A DNA stretch of 23,469 nt from JAKACA01 sp050010115 (GTDB lineage: Bacteria; Actinomycetota; Acidimicrobiia; Acidimicrobiales; Bog-793), in contig JBEKLQ010000064.1 of NCBI GenBank assembly GCA_050010115.1, forward strand, positions 1 to 23,469, read 5' to 3'. Numbering within the stretch: position 1 is the stretch's first letter; every line of letters begins with the position of its first letter. Shown here piece by piece: positions 6,505 to 14,017 of the stretch. Made by a program: the position numbers and the translations under genes. The notes below the pieces were generated by a model. That model was not told the DNA's origin. It made no database searches and worked only from the letters and a program-made list of their open reading frames with translations.

Positions 6505-8495
6505 GCGCAGAGGGCTCCACCGTTTACGAGGGCGATCTGCTGTTCGAGCCGACCGCCGAGCGGATCGCCCGTGCCAACATGACGGCGTTCATGGAGTGGC
6601 TACGGGCCCGGTCGATCGTGGACGCCAAGACCTACCAGGAGCTCTACGACTGGTCGATCGACGATCTGGCGGGGTTCTGGACCACCCTCGCCGACTGGAG
6701 CGGCATCATCTGGCGCTCGCGGGCCGAGCCGGCCGACACCCTGGTCGAGGTGAACGGCGCCGAGGGCGCGCACTGGTTCCAGGGAGCGGAGCTCAACTAC
6801 GTCGACCAAGTGCTCCGGCACCCGGCCGCCGACGTCGCTCTGGTCGGGCTCGACGAGAGCGGCAACCGCCGCGAGCTGACCTTCGGCGAGCTGGCTGGCG
6901 CAGCAGGAGCGGTGGCAGCCGGGCTGCGCAGGCTCGGTGTCACGCGCGGCGACCGAGTGGCAGCTGTGCTGCCAAATGGGGTCGAATCGGTCGTCGCCTT
7001 CCTGGCAACTGCGAGCCTCGGCGCCATCTGGTCGAGCTGCGCACCCGAGTTCGGCGCAGCCAGCATGACCGATCGGTTCCGTCAGATCAGCCCCAAGGTG
7101 CTGCTGGTTGCCGACGGGTACCGATACGGCGGCAAGAACTTCCCGCTCGCGTCCAAGACCGCAGAGCTGGCTGCGACCCTGCCCGGCCTCGTTGCGGTTG
7201 TCGGCGTCGGAAGGCAAGCCGCGGCAACCGGCGGGGCGCACGGCGAGACCTTCCTCAGCTGGGACGATCTGGCGGCAGAGCCAGCGGCGCTCGATCCGGT
7301 CAGCCTGCCGTTCGACCACCCGTTGTGGATCCTCTACTCATCGGGGACGACGGGTCTCCCAAAACCCATCATCCACGGCCACGGCGGCATCGTCCTCGAG
7401 CACGTGAAGTCGGCAGCGCTGCACAGCGATCTGGGGCCAGGGGAGCGATTCTTCTGGTTCAGCACCACGGGTTGGATGATGTGGAACTTCCTCGTCGGAT
7501 CCCTCCTCGTCGGCGCCACGATCATCGGCTACGACGGGAGCCCGGTCTTCCCGGACCAGATGGCGCTGTGGCGCCTGGCTGCCGCCGAGAAAGTGACATA
7601 CTTCGGCACGAGCGCCCCGTTCATCGAGGCCTGCCGGAAAGCGGGGCTGTCGCCGCGGCGGGAGCTCGATTTGTCCTCGATCCGCTCGGTGGGATCGACG
7701 GGGGCACCGCTCTCCCCCGAGGGCTTCGGCTGGGCGTCGACCGAGCTGGCCGACGACGTGCTGGTCGGATCGGTGTCCGGCGGCACCGACGTGTGCACGG
7801 CGTTCCTGCACGCCAGCCCTCTCCTGCCGGTTCACGCCGGTGAGCTGCAGTGCGCGGCACTCGGCTGTGCGGCGGACGCGTTCGGACCTGACGGCCGGTC
7901 CGTACGAGGCGAAGTCGGCGAGCTCGTTGTGAAGCGGGCGATGCCGTCGATGCCGGTGGGTTTCTGGGGCGATGAGGACGGGAGCCGGCTGCACGCCGCC
8001 TATTTCGCCGAGTACCCGGGAGTGTGGCGGCACGGCGACTGGGTCAAGCACACCGAGCGGGGCACGTTCGTGGTGTACGGCCGGTCCGACGCCACGCTGA
8101 ACCGTGGCGGTGTGCGAATGGGGACCGCCGAGCTGTACCGGGTCATCGAGGCGATCGACGGCGTGGCCGACAGCGTGGTGGTCGACACGACCGAGCTCGG
8201 GCGCGAGGGCGAGCTGATCCTCCTCATCGTGCCGGGCACGGGTCATAGCGCTCCGGACCTGGAACGGCAGATCCGCACGAGGCTGCGGGAACAAGTCTCG
8301 CCCCGGCACGTCCCGGACCGGATCCTGTTCTGCGACGGGCTCCCCCGCACGCTCAACGGCAAGCGGGTCGAGGTCCCGATCCGCCGCATCCTCCTCGGCG
8401 CGGAGCCGGACGCGACGGTGTCGAAGGACTCGCTGGCGGATCCCGCCGCCCTCGACGGAGTCCTCGCCTCGCTCAGGGCCGCCGGTCTCCTCTGA
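6501..8495 (+). CDS. aacS: Acetoacetate--CoA ligase (acetoacetyl-CoA synthetase)
   Basis: This 664-residue member of the adenylate-forming superfamily converts acetoacetate, ATP and CoA to acetoacetyl-CoA, AMP and PPi. The length and N-terminal region (NMTAFMEWLRAR, then WSGIIWRS) fit AacS rather than acetyl-CoA synthetase. The phosphate-binding loop YSSGTTGLPKP is at about 279-289, YGRSDATLNRGGVRMG (about 526-541) is the hinge and nucleotide-binding region, and LNGKRVEVP near 620 holds the catalytic Lys. Overlap with the MDR gene and the divergent SDR suggest assimilation of acetoacetate or 3-hydroxybutyrate, for example from storage polymer or ketone bodies. The start is the GTG at 6501 inside the preceding stop; no other start is better placed. 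Confidence 0.95.
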   Translation: MSAEGSTVYEGDLLFEPTAERIARANMTAFMEWLRARSIVDAKTYQELYDWSIDDLAGFWTTLADWSGIIWRSRAEPADTLVEVNGAEGAHWFQGAELNYVDQVLRHPAADVALVGLDESGNRRELTFGELAGAAGAVAAGLRRLGVTRGDRVAAVLPNGVESVVAFLATASLGAIWSSCAPEFGAASMTDRFRQISPKVLLVADGYRYGGKNFPLASKTAELAATLPGLVAVVGVGRQAAATGGAHGETFLSWDDLAAEPAALDPVSLPFDHPLWILYSSGTTGLPKPIIHGHGGIVLEHVKSAALHSDLGPGERFFWFSTTGWMMWNFLVGSLLVGATIIGYDGSPVFPDQMALWRLAAAEKVTYFGTSAPFIEACRKAGLSPRRELDLSSIRSVGSTGAPLSPEGFGWASTELADDVLVGSVSGGTDVCTAFLHASPLLPVHAGELQCAALGCAADAFGPDGRSVRGEVGELVVKRAMPSMPVGFWGDEDGSRLHAAYFAEYPGVWRHGDWVKHTERGTFVVYGRSDATLNRGGVRMGTAELYRVIEAIDGVADSVVVDTTELGREGELILLIVPGTGHSAPDLERQIRTRLREQVSPRHVPDRILFCDGLPRTLNGKRVEVPIRRILLGAEPDATVSKDSLADPAALDGVLASLRAAGLL

Positions 8496-8630
8496 CTGCT
8501 CCTTTGGCCTATGGCCCGGGCTGTCCCCCGAAATGTGGCTGCTCGTGCGACCGTCCCGGCGACGACCGGATCGCACGGGTCGCATCCACCGGTGGGTGTG
8601 GCCTGGGGGTGCCGGTAGGCGCCCTTGTCC

Positions 8631-8636
8631 TAGGCT
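8631..8636 (+). promoter_or_regulatory. -10 element of the lipoprotein gene (leaderless)
   Basis: TAGGCT ends 6 nt before the GTG at 8643. This geometry supports that GTG as the start even though it adds about 40 residues before the lipoprotein signal. Confidence 0.45.
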
Positions 8637-8642
8637 GCCTCT

Positions 8643-9560
8643 GTGACACACTCCCTGGCTTCCCCCGGCGGCACAGCTGGCAACACCCGCCGGCTCGCCG
8701 GACCCCGCCAACCCGACCAGCCCGACCGGCCTCGCCAGCCCGGCCAGTCTCGCCGCCCCGTGCGCATGACGGCGGTGGTCGCTTTGTCGGTCGCCGGCCT
8801 CGCCGCCGGCCTCGCCGGATGCTCCAGCTCCACCGGCGCCGCCTCCACCACGTCTACGACCTCATCGAGCACGCCCACGTCGACCGCCGGCCCGGGCACG
8901 ACGACCACGACCATCCCCGCCTCGGTCAACAAGCTGTATCAGACCATGCTCTCGAGGGCATCTCGTGCCGGCTCCGTGCATTACGTGGCGGTATCGGACT
9001 CCAGCTCGCCGAGCGGCACGACTCATCTCGAATTCGTGACCGATGCGGCGAAGTCGTCAGGGTCGCAGCGGGGGACGTGGTCCGGAGGAGGACACAGCGG
9101 TAGCTTCACGGTGATCGTCGCCGGGTCGACGATCTATCTGCAGGCCGACGCGTCCTCCTACGTCACGTTCTTCGACGCGTTGTCTGCCTCGAAGGCGGTC
9201 AAGTACGCCGGCAAATGGGTCGTGATCCCGAAGACCGAGAAGCTCGCGTCTTCGCTCGACACGATCACCATGTCGTCGGTCGCGACGAACCTGCAGTTCC
9301 TGCCCGCCACCGAGCAATCTCTGGGCGCCTCCATCCTCATCAGCGGGCAGCCGCTCCCGACCGGCGCCATTCCGGCCGGGGCCAAGACGGCGGCCAGCAC
9401 CACGGTGTCCACGACCACGTTTCTCCCGGCCCAGCAGAGGTTCACTGCGTCCCTCGGCGGTGAGTCGGAACAGAGCTCGGTGATCTTCAGCGAATGGGGG
9501 TCGGCGACACCGATGCCGGCCCCGACCGGGGCGATCCCCTGGTCGACGGTGGTCGGGTAG
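8643..9560 (+). CDS. Predicted lipoprotein of unknown function
   Basis: The product is 305 residues from GTG 8643. A lipobox, LAGC, has its Cys at residue 60, after a hydrophobic segment (VVALSVAGLAAGLAG) and an Arg pair. The Cys is followed by a Ser/Thr-rich linker typical of surface-anchored actinobacterial lipoproteins. The folded part (about 95-305) has alternating beta-like strands (GSFTVIVAGSTIYLQADAS, GKWVVIPKTEK) that recall LppX/LprG-type or LolA-like carrier folds, but I would not assign a family. The first 40 residues are Pro/Arg/Gln-rich and unusual before a signal peptide. A GTG at 8760 or ATG at 8766 would give a normal lipoprotein signal (Cys at about 19-21) but has no visible ribosome site or -10 box. 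It stands alone between acetoacetyl-CoA synthetase and a small broken gene. Confidence 0.75.
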   Translation: MTHSLASPGGTAGNTRRLAGPRQPDQPDRPRQPGQSRRPVRMTAVVALSVAGLAAGLAGCSSSTGAASTTSTTSSSTPTSTAGPGTTTTTIPASVNKLYQTMLSRASRAGSVHYVAVSDSSSPSGTTHLEFVTDAAKSSGSQRGTWSGGGHSGSFTVIVAGSTIYLQADASSYVTFFDALSASKAVKYAGKWVVIPKTEKLASSLDTITMSSVATNLQFLPATEQSLGASILISGQPLPTGAIPAGAKTAASTTVSTTTFLPAQQRFTASLGGESEQSSVIFSEWGSATPMPAPTGAIPWSTVVG

Positions 9561-9604
9561 CCGCGTCCGGTAGCCACGTGTAGCAACCGCGATCCAAGGG
9601 GGGT

Positions 9605-9863
9605 GTGATGGAGCACAGTCAGGCCGGGCCGCTCACGACTCAGCCGATCTGTTCGTGCGGCACGTACGCCATCGGCCTCCGCCGGCAGAACCGGCCGACC
9701 CGGGCCGACGGTTGGCGCCTACGACGAAGCCGGTCGGTGCCTCTTCATCGGCGAGCTGGGCCCGCCGGAGATGTTCGTCGAGCATCCGGACCTGAAGGCG
9801 ACTGACCTCACCGCCGAGCTCTACCGGCTGGCTCACCGATACAGGGTGGCCCCGCCGGGCTGA
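9605..9863 (+). pseudogene. Probable frameshifted small gene
   Basis: A reading frame starts at GTG 9605 / ATG 9608 after a purine-rich AAGGGGGG ribosome-site-like stretch, giving MEHSQAGPLTTQPICSCGTY and about 20 more plausible residues. Around 9715 the protein-like signal moves to another frame, which reads AYDEAGRCLFIGELGPPEMF and then VEHPDLKATDLTAELYRLAH before a TGA at 9861-9863. The second frame has no start codon of its own in this stretch. Joined, the product would be about 85 residues with a CxC near the N-terminus. A one- or two-base indel in the genome, a sequencing error or, less likely, programmed frameshifting could explain it. I do not recognise the family. The rest of the 420-bp gap between the lipoprotein and marR genes holds only the marR promoter. 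Confidence 0.42.
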
Positions 9864-9934
9864 CCTGCCTGACCCGCCCGGGCACAGGCACGTCCGTCGA
9901 GCAGGGAGAAGGTCGACCGGGAATACTTCTCGAA

Positions 9935-9947
9935 TCAAAACGTTTGA
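9935..9947. promoter_or_regulatory. Candidate MarR operator
   Basis: TCAAA-ACG-TTTGA is a palindrome with 5-bp arms, AT-rich in an otherwise GC-rich region, 35 bp upstream of the marR start. It overlaps the TTGACT -35 box (9944-9949), so binding would block RNA polymerase. Autorepression by the adjacent MarR protein is inferred from family behaviour. Confidence 0.5.
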
Positions 9948-9972
9948 CTCTCGTGATGTATCAACCGAGAAT
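9944..9972 (+). promoter_or_regulatory. Promoter of the marR-efflux operon
   Basis: TTGACT (9944-9949) and GAGAAT (9967-9972) are separated by 17 nt and match sigma-70 type boxes at 5 and 4 of 6 positions. The start codon at 9982 is 9 nt after the -10 box, so the leader is very short or absent. Confidence 0.45.
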
Positions 9973-9981
9973 GATCCGACG

Positions 9982-10482
9982 ATGACCGCCGCTGCTCTCG
10001 CCGACGCCAACGTGCGCCGTGATGAGCTGACCGAGCGCCTGATCGAGCTCCAGCCCTCCATGAAGCGGTTGTTCGGAGGAGGCATGTACCGCGAGCTGGC
10101 CGACGAGCTCCATTCCGTGACGATTCACCAGCTCACGGCGCTGGCACACCTCAAAGGGGGCTCGATCACGATGCGTGAGCTCGCTAGGTTCCTCGACGTG
10201 AGCGAGAGCTCCGCCACCGCGGTCACCGACCGGCTGGTGCGCCAGGGGCTCGTCGAGCGCCGGAGTGACCCGAACGACCGCCGCGTCGTACGCCTGGCAC
10301 TCAGCTCGTCGGGCACCACGCTCGTCGAGCGCTTGGAGGCGGCTGCCTCCTCCAAGACCGCTGAACTGGTCGCGGTGTTGACCGACGCCCAGCTCGGCCA
10401 GCTCGTCGACATCCTCGAGGCACTGACCGCCGCCACCGGAAGCCTCGGCTGCGCACCCACGAGTACCGGAGCCACATCATGA
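9982..10482 (+). CDS. MarR family transcriptional regulator
   Basis: The 166-residue product is a winged-helix MarR protein. The recognition helix-turn-helix spans about residues 62-85 (TMRELARFLDVSESSATAVTD), and the wing carries the hallmark RRSDPNDRRVVRLALSSSG (93-111). Flanking helices form the dimer interface. MarR proteins usually repress their own operon and a neighbouring exporter and release DNA on binding phenolic or other small ligands. Here the gene overlaps the efflux pump gene by 4 bp (ATGA) and a palindrome covers its promoter, which supports that model. The ligand cannot be inferred. The ATG at 9982 fits the promoter; the ATG at 9971 runs into a stop after four codons. Confidence 0.93.
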   Translation: MTAAALADANVRRDELTERLIELQPSMKRLFGGGMYRELADELHSVTIHQLTALAHLKGGSITMRELARFLDVSESSATAVTDRLVRQGLVERRSDPNDRRVVRLALSSSGTTLVERLEAAASSKTAELVAVLTDAQLGQLVDILEALTAATGSLGCAPTSTGATS

Positions 10483-12179
10483 GCAAGACCGAATCGAGAG
10501 CCCTGGAGGGAGGCAACGGCCTCGCGCCGGCCGGCGGACCCGCCGGCGGGCCGCCTGGCGGCGTCGTGTCCCACGACGCCCCCCTCACCCACCGGCAGAT
10601 CATGGTCGTGTTCTCCGGGCTCATGCTCGGCATGTTCCTGGCGGCGCTCGACCAGTCCATCGTCGGTACGGCGCTGCCGACCATCGTCGGTGACTTCCAC
10701 TCGCTGAACCGCATCACCTGGGTCGTCACCGCCTACTTGCTCACTTCGACCGCGAGCGCCCCGCTCTACGGCAAGATCTCCGACCTCTACGGCCGGAAGA
10801 AGATATTCCAATTCGCCATCGTCCTGTTCCTGGCGGCGTCCGCGTTGGCGGGCCTCAGCCAGAACATGACCGAGCTCATCGCCTTCCGTGGCCTGCAGGG
10901 CCTCGGCGCGGGCGGCTTGATCGTGCTCGCCATGTCGATCATCGGCGACGTCATCCCTCCGGCACAGCGAGGAAAGTACCAGGGTTACTTCGGGGCGGTG
11001 TTCGGCATCGCGTCGGTGATGGGGCCGTTGGCTGGCGGGTTTCTCGTGGAGTCGATCTCGTGGCGGTGGATCTTTTACATCAACCTCCCCATCGGGATCG
11101 TGGCGCTGTTCGTGACCAGCGTGGTGCTCAAGGATCGGACCGCCCGCACCCAGCACCAGATCGACTACCTCGGGGCCTTGCTTTTGCTCATCGGCGTGTC
11201 GTCACTCCTCCTCACGACCACACTCGGCGGCTCTCCTGAGGGTTACCCGTGGACGTCGTGGGAGATCATCACGATGGGAATCGTCGGGATCGCGTTTGTC
11301 GGGCTCTTCGTCTGGCGGGAGCTCCGGGCGCCGGAGCCGATCGTCCCGATGTACCTGTTCCGCAAGCGTGTGTTCACCGCTGCCAACGCGGCCGGCTTCA
11401 TCGTCGGTCTGGCGATGTTCGGGGCCATCATCTACCTGCCCGTGTACCTACAGGTCGTGAAAGGCGTGTCACCGACGATCTCCGGCCTGATGCTGTTGCC
11501 GCTCATGCTGGGGATGCTCATCACGTCGATCGCAAGTGGCCAGATCATTGCCAGGATCGGCCGCTACAAGATCTTCCCGATCGTCGGCACCGCAGTCATG
11601 ACGATCGGCATTTACCTGTTCTCCACCATGGGAGTGGACAGCTCGGACATCACCAACTCGTTGTTCATGTTCGTCGTCGGCGCTGGTCTCGGCTTGGTCA
11701 TGCAGGTGCTCGTCCTCGCCGTGCAGAACGGCGTGGACTACAAGGACCTCGGCACGGCGACCTCGATGAACGGTTTCTTCCGGTCGATGGGTGGCGCATT
11801 CGGGACGGCGATCCTCGGGGCAGTGCTCACCGACCGCCTCGACGGGAACCTGTTCAACGCGCTCCCGTTGTCAGCCCGGCCCCACGTAGCCAGCATCGCC
11901 GCCACCATCACGGGGACACCAGCCGCCTTGAAGAAGCTGCCTGCGCCGATCTACTTGGCTGCACGGCAAGCCTACGTCCACTCGATCGACGAGGTGTTCC
12001 TCGTTGCCGTGCCCATCGTGGCATTGGCGTTCATCTTCGCCTTGCTCCTCCCGGAGATCCGGCTGCGGTCGACGGTCCGCTCCTCGCACAGTCACACCGC
12101 TCCAGCGGAGGCTGCGGAGGCTGCGGAGGGCGGCGTGGACGAGCCAGGCCCGAGGGCGGCCGAGGCCATGGTGATCTGA
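10479..12179 (+). CDS. MFS drug transporter, DHA2 (EmrB/QacA) family, 14 TM
   Basis: The 566-residue product is a proton-coupled multidrug exporter of the inner membrane. After about 40 hydrophilic residues the first helix carries LDQSIVGTALPTIVGDF, the DHA2 motif D1 with its membrane Asp. YGKISDLYGRKKIF is motif A in the loop between helices 2 and 3. The run from FRGLQGLGAGG to VMGPLAGGF covers motifs B and C, the latter diagnostic of antiporters. Hydrophobic segments continue to about residue 525, consistent with 14 helices, followed by an Ala/Glu-rich cytoplasmic tail. A GGAG ribosome site lies 7 nt before the ATG, inside the end of marR, and the 4-bp overlap implies coupled expression. 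Substrate range is unknown; the family exports dyes, antibiotics and uncouplers. Confidence 0.94.
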   Translation: MSKTESRALEGGNGLAPAGGPAGGPPGGVVSHDAPLTHRQIMVVFSGLMLGMFLAALDQSIVGTALPTIVGDFHSLNRITWVVTAYLLTSTASAPLYGKISDLYGRKKIFQFAIVLFLAASALAGLSQNMTELIAFRGLQGLGAGGLIVLAMSIIGDVIPPAQRGKYQGYFGAVFGIASVMGPLAGGFLVESISWRWIFYINLPIGIVALFVTSVVLKDRTARTQHQIDYLGALLLLIGVSSLLLTTTLGGSPEGYPWTSWEIITMGIVGIAFVGLFVWRELRAPEPIVPMYLFRKRVFTAANAAGFIVGLAMFGAIIYLPVYLQVVKGVSPTISGLMLLPLMLGMLITSIASGQIIARIGRYKIFPIVGTAVMTIGIYLFSTMGVDSSDITNSLFMFVVGAGLGLVMQVLVLAVQNGVDYKDLGTATSMNGFFRSMGGAFGTAILGAVLTDRLDGNLFNALPLSARPHVASIAATITGTPAALKKLPAPIYLAARQAYVHSIDEVFLVAVPIVALAFIFALLLPEIRLRSTVRSSHSHTAPAEAAEAAEGGVDEPGPRAAEAMVI

Positions 12180-12334
12180 GGCGGTGACGAGCCTCTTCGT
12201 AACAGCTCGAGTGTCACCAAGGTCGTTCGGATCAGGAGAACACCGGCAAACACCGGAGAACGGAACATTCGCCAAGCCAGTGCTCAGCTGGTTCTCAGGA
12301 AACGCGGCGACGATCCGCCCGGTGCCGAAACTCG

Positions 12335-12340
12335 TAGTCT
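12335..12340 (+). promoter_or_regulatory. -10 element of the DoxX-Rieske gene (leaderless)
   Basis: TAGTCT ends 6 nt before the ATG at 12347. The 167-bp gap upstream also contains GTGTCAC at 12211-12217 and two copies of AACACCGG-like sequence near 12240-12256, but no clear -35 box. Confidence 0.5.
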
Positions 12341-12346
12341 CCTCCC

Positions 12347-13681
12347 ATGTCCCGGTCCCCTAGCCGACCTTCGGCACAGCCGGCCGTCGGATCGGCTGCC
12401 GGGCCGGCCGTCGGATCGGCTGCCGGGCCGGCCGTTGGATCGGCTGCCGGGCCGGCCGTCGGATCGGCTGCCGGGCCGGCCGTTGGATCGGCTGCCGGGC
12501 CGGCCGTTGCAGCGGAGACGCGCTCGGAGCAGATGGCGCGCCCGCCAGCCGACCCGCGCCGGTGGGCGGCGTGGGCCAGATCCATCCCGGGCGGGCAGCT
12601 CCTCTTGCTGCGGGCGTTCCTCGGCGTGACGTTCTGCTTCGCCGGGCTCCAGAAACTGGCCAACCGGGCGTTCTTCGAAAAGAGCAACCCGTCTTCGATC
12701 TACGCGCAGCTGGAGGCGTCAGCGCACAGGACGCCTTTCGGCCACTTGATGTCACCAGCGGTGCACGTCGCGGTCGCCCTCGGGATCGTGATCGCCTTCA
12801 GCGAGCTCGCCATCGGGATCGGGACACTGCTCGGCCTGTACTCCCGGCTGGCGGCGACCGGCGGGATGCTGCTGTCGCTCATGTTCTTCTTGACCGTGAG
12901 CTACAACACGACGCCCTACTACTACGGCTCGGACATCGTGTTCGCGTTCGCCTGGACGACGCTGGCGCTCTACGGCGCCGGCACGCTCTCGCTCGACGGG
13001 TACTTCGCCCGGGAACGTGACGCAGCACTCGCCCGCGAGAAAGCGCTCGCTGCCGCCGGCACAAGCGGCCGGCGCGGCGGCGTGGCGGGTGCGGGTGCGG
13101 GTGTCGGTGTCGGTGTAGACCGCAGGATCGCGATCGCGAAGCTAGGGGCGGCGAGTGTCCTGGGTGGTTTCGTGCTGTTCTGCGGCGGGGTCGCCGCGGC
13201 GGGCGGGCGGGTCTTCGGTCGCAAGACGAACGTGCTGACGGGGCCGACATTCCCGACGTCCTCTAGGCCCGCAACCACGACCGGCACGGGCGCCGGCACC
13301 ACGTCCGGCGCCGGCACCACGTCCGGCACGGGCGCCGGCACCACCTCGACGACTGCACCGGGTCCCAGGCCCGGAGGGAAGCTTCTCGGCGCGGCCACAG
13401 CCGTCGAGGTGGGCAGCGCAGTCGGCTTCACCGACCCGTACCAGGGGATACCGGCGTACGTCGTGCAGCCGCAGACCGGTGACTTCCGGGCGTTCAGCGC
13501 GATCTGCACCCACGCTGGTTGCACGGTCTCGTTCGTGCAGTCGGTCGAGCAGTTCCAGTGCCCGTGCCACGGCTCGATCTACTCGGCCGTCACCGGCGAC
13601 GTGATCCAGGGCCCAGCCCCTTCGCCCCTCCCGTCGATCGGCGTCGAAGTCTCCGGTGGCGACCTCTACGTGATCGACTGA
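12347..13681 (+). CDS. DoxX-Rieske [2Fe-2S] fusion membrane protein
   Basis: The 444-residue protein joins two modules. Residues 12-52 are five copies of AVGSAAGP. Residues 84-215 contain four hydrophobic helices of the DoxX/DoxD (thiosulfate:quinone oxidoreductase subunit-like) family, with RAFLGVTFCFAGLQKLANR and YNTTPYYYGSDIVFA as landmarks. A fifth helix at about 262-287 precedes a Thr/Gly/Ala linker. Residues 346-444 form a Rieske domain: CTHAGC (Cys387, His389, Cys392) and CPCHGS (Cys405, Cys407, His408). The two Cys and two His bind the [2Fe-2S] cluster, and Cys392-Cys407 can form the stabilising disulfide. The Rieske head should lie outside the membrane next to the DoxX core, so a quinone-linked electron transfer role is a plausible inference. 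The partner and substrate are unknown. ATG 12347 has a leaderless -10 element. Confidence 0.9.
   Translation: MSRSPSRPSAQPAVGSAAGPAVGSAAGPAVGSAAGPAVGSAAGPAVGSAAGPAVAAETRSEQMARPPADPRRWAAWARSIPGGQLLLLRAFLGVTFCFAGLQKLANRAFFEKSNPSSIYAQLEASAHRTPFGHLMSPAVHVAVALGIVIAFSELAIGIGTLLGLYSRLAATGGMLLSLMFFLTVSYNTTPYYYGSDIVFAFAWTTLALYGAGTLSLDGYFARERDAALAREKALAAAGTSGRRGGVAGAGAGVGVGVDRRIAIAKLGAASVLGGFVLFCGGVAAAGGRVFGRKTNVLTGPTFPTSSRPATTTGTGAGTTSGAGTTSGTGAGTTSTTAPGPRPGGKLLGAATAVEVGSAVGFTDPYQGIPAYVVQPQTGDFRAFSAICTHAGCTVSFVQSVEQFQCPCHGSIYSAVTGDVIQGPAPSPLPSIGVEVSGGDLYVID
12386..12505 (+). repeat. Five tandem 24-bp repeats inside the DoxX-Rieske gene
   Basis: Five nearly identical 24-bp units encode AVGSAAGP five times. 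The copies differ only at the Val codon (GTC, GTC, GTT, GTC, GTT). The near-identity of the DNA, not only of the protein, points to recent expansion. The repeat lies in the N-terminal segment before the first membrane helix. Confidence 0.95.
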
Positions 13682-13740
13682 TGTCCGTGACCGGCGGTCG
13701 TCGCCGGGTCGTCGCCGGGGCGCCGGGCGTTCGGGCGCCA

Positions 13741-13889
13741 GGCGGTCGGGCGTCGGGCGTCTGGCCCCAGGCGGTCGGGCGTCGGGCGTCTGGCCCCAGG
13801 CGGTCAGGTGTCGGGCGTCGGGCCCCAGGCGGTCGGGCGGTCGGGCGTCGGGCGTCTGGCCCCAGGCGGTCGGGCGGTCAGGCGGTCGC
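13741..13889. repeat. 29-bp minisatellite between the DoxX-Rieske and tetR genes
   Basis: Two identical 29-bp units at 13741-13769 and 13770-13798 are followed by a diverged copy (13799-13827), a 37-bp copy with an 8-bp internal duplication (13828-13864) and a partial copy. The unit begins GGCGGTCGGG and ends TGGCCCCA. It fills much of the 336-bp gap before the tetR gene. The length is not a multiple of three and there is no spacer, so it is neither a coding repeat nor a CRISPR array. Confidence 0.85.
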
Positions 13890-13903
13890 TGCCTATTGGC
13901 AGC
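13888..13903. promoter_or_regulatory. Inverted repeat upstream of tetR, candidate operator
   Basis: GCTGCC-TATT-GGCAGC is a perfect 6-bp inverted repeat. It contains the 10-mer CTATTGGCAG (13893-13902), which recurs upstream of the haloalkane dehalogenase gene. It lies 115 bp before the chosen tetR start. Confidence 0.4.
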
Positions 13904-14017
13904 CAGCTGCGAGGAACGTCGCAAGAATGGCACAGAAAATGGCGGTTGCACTGCCTGAAGCCCGCTCGGCGCGGCTACCATGTGGTGCCGCCGGCCGCTA
14001 GCCGGCTCTCTCAGGGG

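Noticed and set aside
13741..13889. CRISPR array
   Set aside because: Units are contiguous with no spacers, diverge from one another, and no cas genes are present. The same applies to the other tandem arrays.
13927..14001. 24-residue leader peptide before tetR (starting MAQKMAVALPEAR)
   Set aside because: It has a GAGGAA stretch 10 nt upstream, but there is no attenuator-like structure or codon bias, and short open frames are frequent here.
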